Shown here: positions 59,306 to 64,000 of the stretch, one piece after another
Layout: the number at the start of each line of letters is the position of its first letter
Position numbering within the stretch: the first letter of the stretch is position 1
Assembly: GCA_009823395.1 (NCBI GenBank)
Contig: CM020511.1
Location: 20,807,001-20,871,000, forward strand
Reading direction: 5' to 3'
Source: Thamnaconus septentrionalis
Lineage: Eukaryota > Chordata > Actinopteri > Tetraodontiformes > Monacanthidae
DNA length: 64,000 bases
The notes under the pieces: generated by a model
Told to the model about the DNA's origin: nothing
Database searches by the model: none
The model's input: only the letters and a program-made list of their open reading frames with translations
Position numbers and translations under genes: made by a program

Positions 59306-62300
59306 AGCAGTTAGGAATGCCCCAAACTATCCCTCATGTCCTCCTCAAGTCAAGCGGCTCTCCGTTACCCTTCTCGTAGATAAGCACCCAGTGCACTTAA
59401 GGGCCAGAAAAAAAGTGAGACAGATTGCCAGATAGGACGAGGGCCAGTTTCGGTTCAGCCACCTCAGTGAAGTTCTTTCACTGCACACATTCAGTCCCCA
59501 GTGTGAGTGAGGCAGGAAATGTTGGCAAAGGAAAGCATTTGGTTTTGTTGGTCTCGTAACAATCGCAGCCATGAATGTGTTTTGAAAGGCTCGCTAGGTC
59601 CAGCGCTCAAGACTTTTAACCGTGTCGTTTCTCCCCGCCAGGTCACCCTGGGAGAGGCCTGCGACAGCGGCAAGTTCACCACATCGGGCCAGTGTTGCAG
59701 CCTGTGTCCCGCCGGCTTCCGAGTGGAGGCCGAGTGCGGGAAAGAGGACACCAAGTGTGCGCCGTGCCCGCAGGGTGAGCAATTGTCGGCTAAGGTTTCC
59801 CCCACAAACACAGAGGATATTTTACCTGCCTTGAAGGCCCAGTGTGTAAATCTTGGCTTGATTTAGGATTTTTATATTGGTAAAAGCTTAACTGACTGCC
59901 CATAAAGACATTAATTAAAGTGTATACTCGCTCTACAATAAAACCTTCCCTGAGAACGGTTTGTTTTATATATAAGAATATACATAGTTCAAGGGTCTTG
60001 CTCCCAGTTAGCTGCCATCTTGCGCCGCCATATTTCTAAGGAAGCCTGGTGTGGACAATCCAGTCCACCTGACAGGGCGTTTGGTATTTAGGGTTAACGC
60101 TGGCGTCTTCTAATAAACCAACGAGGAAGAAGGTGGGTGAGGTATCCAGGTTTTGGTGCGCAGGCCACTGTAGTTCACTGGTAAGCTGAGGAGAGGGAGG
60201 GTGATGAGAGGGTGAGCACTGCAGTCTAAAATTTAACCACTTGATCTCGTTGTTTCTTCTGAAAAATCTCCAAGTTTTACACACTGGACCTTGAATCCTG
60301 ATCTCCGTCGGCTGTCGAGAGATTTCCCGACAGACTCCTTGCTAAAAGACGTGATGTGACAGACACATTCCATCCAGCAGGAACCTCCTCAACCTTGTGC
60401 TCTCTCCCCAGGCACCTTCTCCTCGTCCGAGGGCCTCGGCCAGTGCTCGCCCTGCTCCAAGTGTCCGGCCGGCATCCCGACGCTGGCCGCTTGCTCCGCC
60501 GCCCAAAACACGCAGTGCGAATGCGAGGACAGCTTCTTCTTCTTCGACACGTACGGCATGTGCGCCCCCTGCTCGCAGTGCTCCCGCGGCGAGGGCGCCG
60601 TGCGCGAGTGCGGCCCGAGAGGGGACACGCTGTGCAAAGTGTGCAGCCCTGGAACTTTTTCCGAGGAGCTGAGGAGCACCAAGCCCTGTCAGACGTGCAC
60701 CAAGTGCTCCGACAGCGAAGTGGAGATCCGAGCCTGCATGCCCAACTCTGACACGCTCTGCATGGGTGAGTCGTGGACGACACTTTCATTATTTTTGACT
60801 GGATTACTTGACACAACAGGTTGACTGCAGGGCAGTAGCATAAGTTAGATTTTCTTTTTTCGCGAGGGAGTGGCTTGCCTTCAAATAGTCATTGTTAGAA
60901 TATTTCTTCTATAATAGACAAACAGATTCTTTAGATGTTGTCTTGGTACCTTTGCATGTTTCGATGTCAACTTCTGTCTTCCTCAGAAGGAACCTCTGAG
61001 AAAGACGGAAGTTTACTGTTAAAGAAGAAAAATACTAGCAATTATATACATTAAATAAAGGCACAATGAATGAAGTAGATGAAATCTGAAGTCTAAGCTT
61101 TTCATGTCTTCTGTTTCAACAGTTTTTGGGGCTTGTTATAGCCTTTTCAATTAAAAAAAAAAAAAAAAAAAAAGAAAAGAAAAAAGCGCCAGCCGTCTTA
61201 CATTAATGGGGAAACTCTGAGGGAGGAAGCAACATTGGAGGATGAAAGGCCGAGGAAAAGGCAGCGGGGGGCACTGGGAGTGGGACTGGGACTGGGAGTG
61301 GGACTGGGGGTGGGGTGGGAGTGGGAGTGGGACAGGGAGTGGGGGGTCTTTCAGAATGCGACATCTGGTCAGCACCTGCATCCACACCTCATCCTGGCGG
61401 CACCCTGAGCAGGGGTTTAAAATAGGGAAGTCCGATATTGACTTTTTGCCGATATCCGATAAGCTGATATCGTCCAAACCCTTAATTTCCCTTTCCGATA
61501 ACTACCGATACCGATATATGCAGGCATTTTTCCCCATAACTAATTTTAGGTCACATCACGCATCTCTTGTTGTAGAATTAACACATTACCTGCTTTTATT
61601 GCGATGCCTAACTAGATGCATTCCACAAATTAACATTGTCTGAAGAAAATAAGAACACCACTTCACTTAAGTTATGGAAAAGTGCAATATTTATTTTTAA
61701 CATTTTGTCTCATGGAATGGGTATGAGGTAAAGTGTAGACAAAGGAAACAAAAGTGTACAGGTATGGACAGACTCAGTCCTTGAAGGGTTTTCATTATCG
61801 GAGGAAAAACTGATAACCATACATACAGATGATAGTAGTATCGGGTCGATATTATTGGCCGGCCGATATTATGGGACATCCCTAGTTTAAAACGCTAGTG
61901 GTGAAAAAAAGTGTGATTGGTGTGAGTCCGCCCGGCCTGTAGGCCGCCTGCTGGCCGACAGAGGCCTCGCACCGCCAGCACTCGGCTCCCAAATGGCTTC
62001 ATTGGCTCCGCAGGGAGCTCACTTCATCTGTGCGCACCCTGGTTCCCGGTGTCGCGGCCTGGTGACCCCGGGGAGGTCGGCACAGCACCTCGCAGCGTTT
62101 GATCCTGAAATAGGCCCCGGCCCCCTAGGAGGGAGAGCCGGGCTGGAAAAAGGGGCAATTAAAGGACGTGAACACCAGGGGACTCAGGATGGGCAGGGTA
62201 TTGTTACATCAGGGGCCACAGGTTCGCAAGGAATTATTTGTGGCCCGCATTGATGGAGTCCAAATGGGCCTTTTGAAGCGCAGTTTATAGCTCTTTTGCT

Positions 62301-63380
62301 CTCAGCTTATTTTTTCAGTTGACTTATTTTTTCTTTCTTTCTTTCTTCCCTTCCTCCAACGCGATAGACAAGAGATTGCACATTATATCTCGGCCCGGTC
62401 TGGATGGACCCGAGGGGACCCGCGATGCGTCCCGTTCGCCAAGCGTTGAGGAGGTGACGGACGGAGCCGGGGCCAGCCCCGCACCGGGATCGCCCAAGTT
62501 CACCCCGCAGGATGAGGGCGGCAGCAGCAACATCCTGGTCTACGTGTCGGTTCTGGCCGCCGTGGTGCTGGGTCTGCTGCTCTACGTGGCCTATAAGTGG
62601 TGAGTTTTCACTGTAGACGGAGCCCTGAGTTCTTCCCTGAATGTGCTGCTGACTGTCAGAGGTGGCAACAGTATTCACATTATGCACTTTACATTCTGAA
62701 GTCAAAGTATGGATACTTGTAAAAAAAAAAACAACAGCCTGTGGTTAAAGTAAAAGCACTGATTAAACTCTGTTTCTCATGTAAAAGTGAAAAGTCGAGG
62801 TTCTGAAATCTGCTGAAGTAAAAAGTAAAAATGATTTTTCTCCAATTAATGAAACCGTACATTAGTTGATCAGCTGAGGTACTCTAAAATAATGACTCTA
62901 AAATACAATCCAGTTTTATATTTAACAACACAACAGCACAGTTCACATAGCTTCCCTTCAACAACTAGTAAGAAGTGAATTACTTTCAAAAGCATTTGTA
63001 TCCTTTAAATTCTTTTAAACAAGCGTGTTTTTCCAATATCAGGAGGACAAAGTACAGATTAGTCCACAAATGTCGGTGGCAAAAGTAAAAAGTTGTCAGA
63101 AAAAGAAATACTCAAGTAAAATACAGATACCTGAAACTACCAAAGTGCTGTAACAAAGTATTCGTACTTCGTCGCTTCCCGCCTCAGCTGACTGTTTGTG
63201 TAAATGGGCTCAAACAATGGCGTTTCTCCCTCGCTAGCTGGAGATCGTGCAAACAGAAGAGGGCGCTGTCCAAGGCTCGCGCAGCAGAGCTGGGGACGTC
63301 GCCGGAGGGCGAGAAGCTTCAGAGCGACAGCGGAGTGTTTCTGGACAACCACAGCCTGCAGGACAACCAGCTCAGCAAAG
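56103..63380 (+). CDS. nradd: NGFR (p75)-like receptor, NRADD/NRH1 type, 3' part outside window
   Basis: TNF-receptor-superfamily membrane protein. Exons: 56103-56141, 59642-59774, 60412-60765, 62368-62599, 63238-63380, all in phase; about 300 residues before the edge. The signal peptide starts MDVFAICALLLLK. Four cysteine-rich domains follow: ACDSGKFTTSGQCCSLCPAG..., the block from TFSSSEGLGQCSPCSKCPAG, CEDSFFFFDTYGMCAPCSQC..., and SPGTFSEELRSTKPCQTCTK.... A Pro/Gly/Ser-rich stalk then leads to the transmembrane helix (YVSVLAAVVLGLLLYVAYK). The juxtamembrane part contains EGEKLQSDSGVFLDNHSLQD, close to NGFR. The death domain should lie in later exons. Position next to nbeal2 favours nradd over ngfr. 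Mammalian NRADD lacks the cysteine-rich domains. Confidence 0.9.
57739..57803. repeat. (GT)32 microsatellite
   Basis: The longest uninterrupted dinucleotide repeat in the window, in nradd intron 1. Alternating purine-pyrimidine sequence of this length can adopt Z-DNA. Confidence 0.97.
58332..58388. repeat. (CTG)19 trinucleotide repeat
   Basis: Nineteen uninterrupted CTG units in nradd intron 1. It reads as poly-Ala, poly-Leu, poly-Cys, poly-Gln, poly-Ser or poly-Ala on the different frames and strands, which explains several spurious open frames. Confidence 0.97.
58640..59210. repeat. C-rich low-complexity stretch, G-rich on minus strand
   Basis: Repeated runs of 4-9 C (58646, 58672, 58686, 58749, 58832, 59007, 59168-59198), the last as CCCCA units. 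The minus strand has many G-tract clusters compatible with G-quadruplexes. In nradd intron 1. Confidence 0.7.
61262..61345. repeat. GGGA(G/C)T-type minisatellite
   Basis: Imperfect tandem GGGAGT / GGGACT hexamers with some GGGGGT units, ending in a GGGGGG run. Many G triplets spaced by 2-3 bases on the plus (coding) strand of nradd intron 3. Confidence 0.85.
61423..61884. mobile_element. Complete hAT-type MITE with perfect 8-base target duplication
   Basis: Ends TAGGGAAGTCCGATATT and, reversed, TAGGGATGTCCCATAATAT. Flanked by identical GTTTAAAA at 61415-61422 and 61885-61892. The interior carries repeated CCGATA motifs near both ends. 462 bases, no transposase. In nradd intron 3. Confidence 0.92.
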
Positions 63381-63576
63381 GTGCGGCAGTGCACGACTTC
63401 CGTGCGCTTCAAACTAGAGTCGCCGATCGCTCGAGAGAGAACAAAGACCTTCGTCATCCTGCAGACAGCGGCTGGTTGGATTTGGAAGTGAAAATGCAAC
63501 CAGACAGTAAACGGCTCCGTTCTGAAAAAACTGCATTTACTTTTTCTATAGTTTGTTGGTCTACGAGACCCAATAG

Positions 63577-63868
63577 ATGAGGGTGTCGGGGGTCTGCTGG
63601 AGCCTCTGCCAGCTGTCATAGGGCGAAGGCAGGGTGACACTTCATCACAGGGCCACATAGAGACAAACAACCATTCACAAACATACACACCTGTGGACAA
63701 TTTAGAGTTCACATGCATGTTTTTGGAGTGTGGGAGGAAGCTGGAGAACCCACACAGACACAGGGAGAACATGCAAACTCCACACAGAAAGGCCCCAGGC
63801 CCGGAATCGAACCCACAACCTTCTTGCTGTGAGGCGGCAGCGCTAACCACTGCGCCACCACGTCGTCC
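63577..63868 (-). mobile_element. tRNA-headed SINE
   Basis: On the minus strand it begins with RNA polymerase III boxes: A box TGGCGCAGTGGTTAG (63857-63843) and B box GGTTCGATTCC (63813-63803). A body common in teleosts follows, whose plus strand reads ACATGCAAACTCCACACAGA and TTTGGAGTGTGGGAGGAAGC. The 3' limit is approximate. In the nradd intron after exon 63238-63380. Confidence 0.75.
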
Positions 63869-63876
63869 ACTGTCTA

Positions 63877-64000
63877 ACATGTCTCGTAAATAGATTATTG
63901 AAATGATTGGATTGAAATGAGTATAAATATATATATTTCAAAATCCCTTTAAAGCGCTCTGCAACTCACTTTTGGGTCGCGACCCACCAGTTGAGAAACA
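63877..64000. mobile_element. hAT-like MITE (GGTTCTCA family), copy 3
   Basis: ATGTCTCGTAAATAGATTAT and the end GGGTCGCGACCCACCAGTTG then AGAAACA match the copy at 34676-35296. It reaches the window edge, so the right terminus may be incomplete. Confidence 0.55.

Larger units (their letters stand above)
56142..59641 (+). other. nradd intron 1 (3.5 kb)
   Basis: No coding sequence supported. Very rich in simple repeats: CT near 56917-56960; TCTG 57070-57104; GT 57172-57199; GA 57563-57602; GT 57739-57803 and about 57925-57954; CTG19 58332-58388; GT 58519-58552; CTG 59278-59304. It also holds long C-rich runs between 58640 and 59210. Confidence 0.75.
59775..62367 (+). other. nradd introns 2 and 3
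   Basis: Apart from exon 60412-60765 nothing coding is seen. Intron 2 (59775-60411) is plain. Intron 3 (60766-62367) holds an A-rich run at 61153-61185, a G-rich minisatellite 61262-61345 and a complete hAT MITE 61423-61884. Confidence 0.7.

Noticed and set aside
63803..63857. Possible tRNA gene (A and B box on the minus strand)
   Set aside because: Box sequences belong to the head of a SINE. No cloverleaf with a proper anticodon arm is evident, and the body continues as repeat.

Overview
The window looks like nuclear DNA of a teleost fish. Its genes are split into short GT-AG exons. Introns and intergenic DNA are full of microsatellites and of repeats typical of fish: hAT and Tc1-like MITEs, LINE tails ending in tetranucleotide runs, a tRNA-headed SINE and Harbinger fragments. 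There is no prokaryotic, CRISPR or viral gene content. I found no undescribed gene system. The most unusual items are structured DNA/RNA elements and gene-model anomalies.

Four genes can be rebuilt exon by exon. (1) 82-3011, plus strand: the 3' part (neck and whole motor) of a C-terminal-motor kinesin of the KIFC2/KIFC3 type; its 5' part lies before the window. A long inverted repeat follows its stop codon. (2) 4877-12044, minus strand: ccdc12, complete in 7 coding exons (162 residues), with a transposase relic in its last intron. (3) 13339-50417, plus strand: nbeal2, complete in 55 coding exons (about 2,814 residues once one apparent 1-base frameshift is corrected). It carries the family's N-terminal helical region, concanavalin A-like region, PH-like, BEACH and WD40 domains. 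ccdc12 and nbeal2 are divergent, with about 1.3 kb between their start codons. (4) 56103-63380 and beyond, plus strand: an NGFR (p75)-like receptor, best called nradd from its position. Signal peptide, four cysteine-rich domains, transmembrane helix and juxtamembrane region are present; the death domain would lie past the right edge.

The order ccdc12 - nbeal2 - nradd matches the mammalian neighbourhood (human 3p21.31, where NRADDP is a pseudogene), which supports the assignments. The genes are physical neighbours rather than one pathway: microtubule transport, pre-mRNA splicing, granule and vesicle biology, and neurotrophin-receptor-like signalling.

Region by region: 1-3011 kinesin exons; 3012-4876 kinesin 3' UTR and the convergent gap; 4877-12044 ccdc12; 12045-13338 shared promoter region; 13414-21025 a 7.6 kb nbeal2 intron 1 rich in repeats; 21026-50417 the remaining nbeal2 exons; 50418-56102 nbeal2 3' UTR and intergenic DNA; 56103-64000 nradd.
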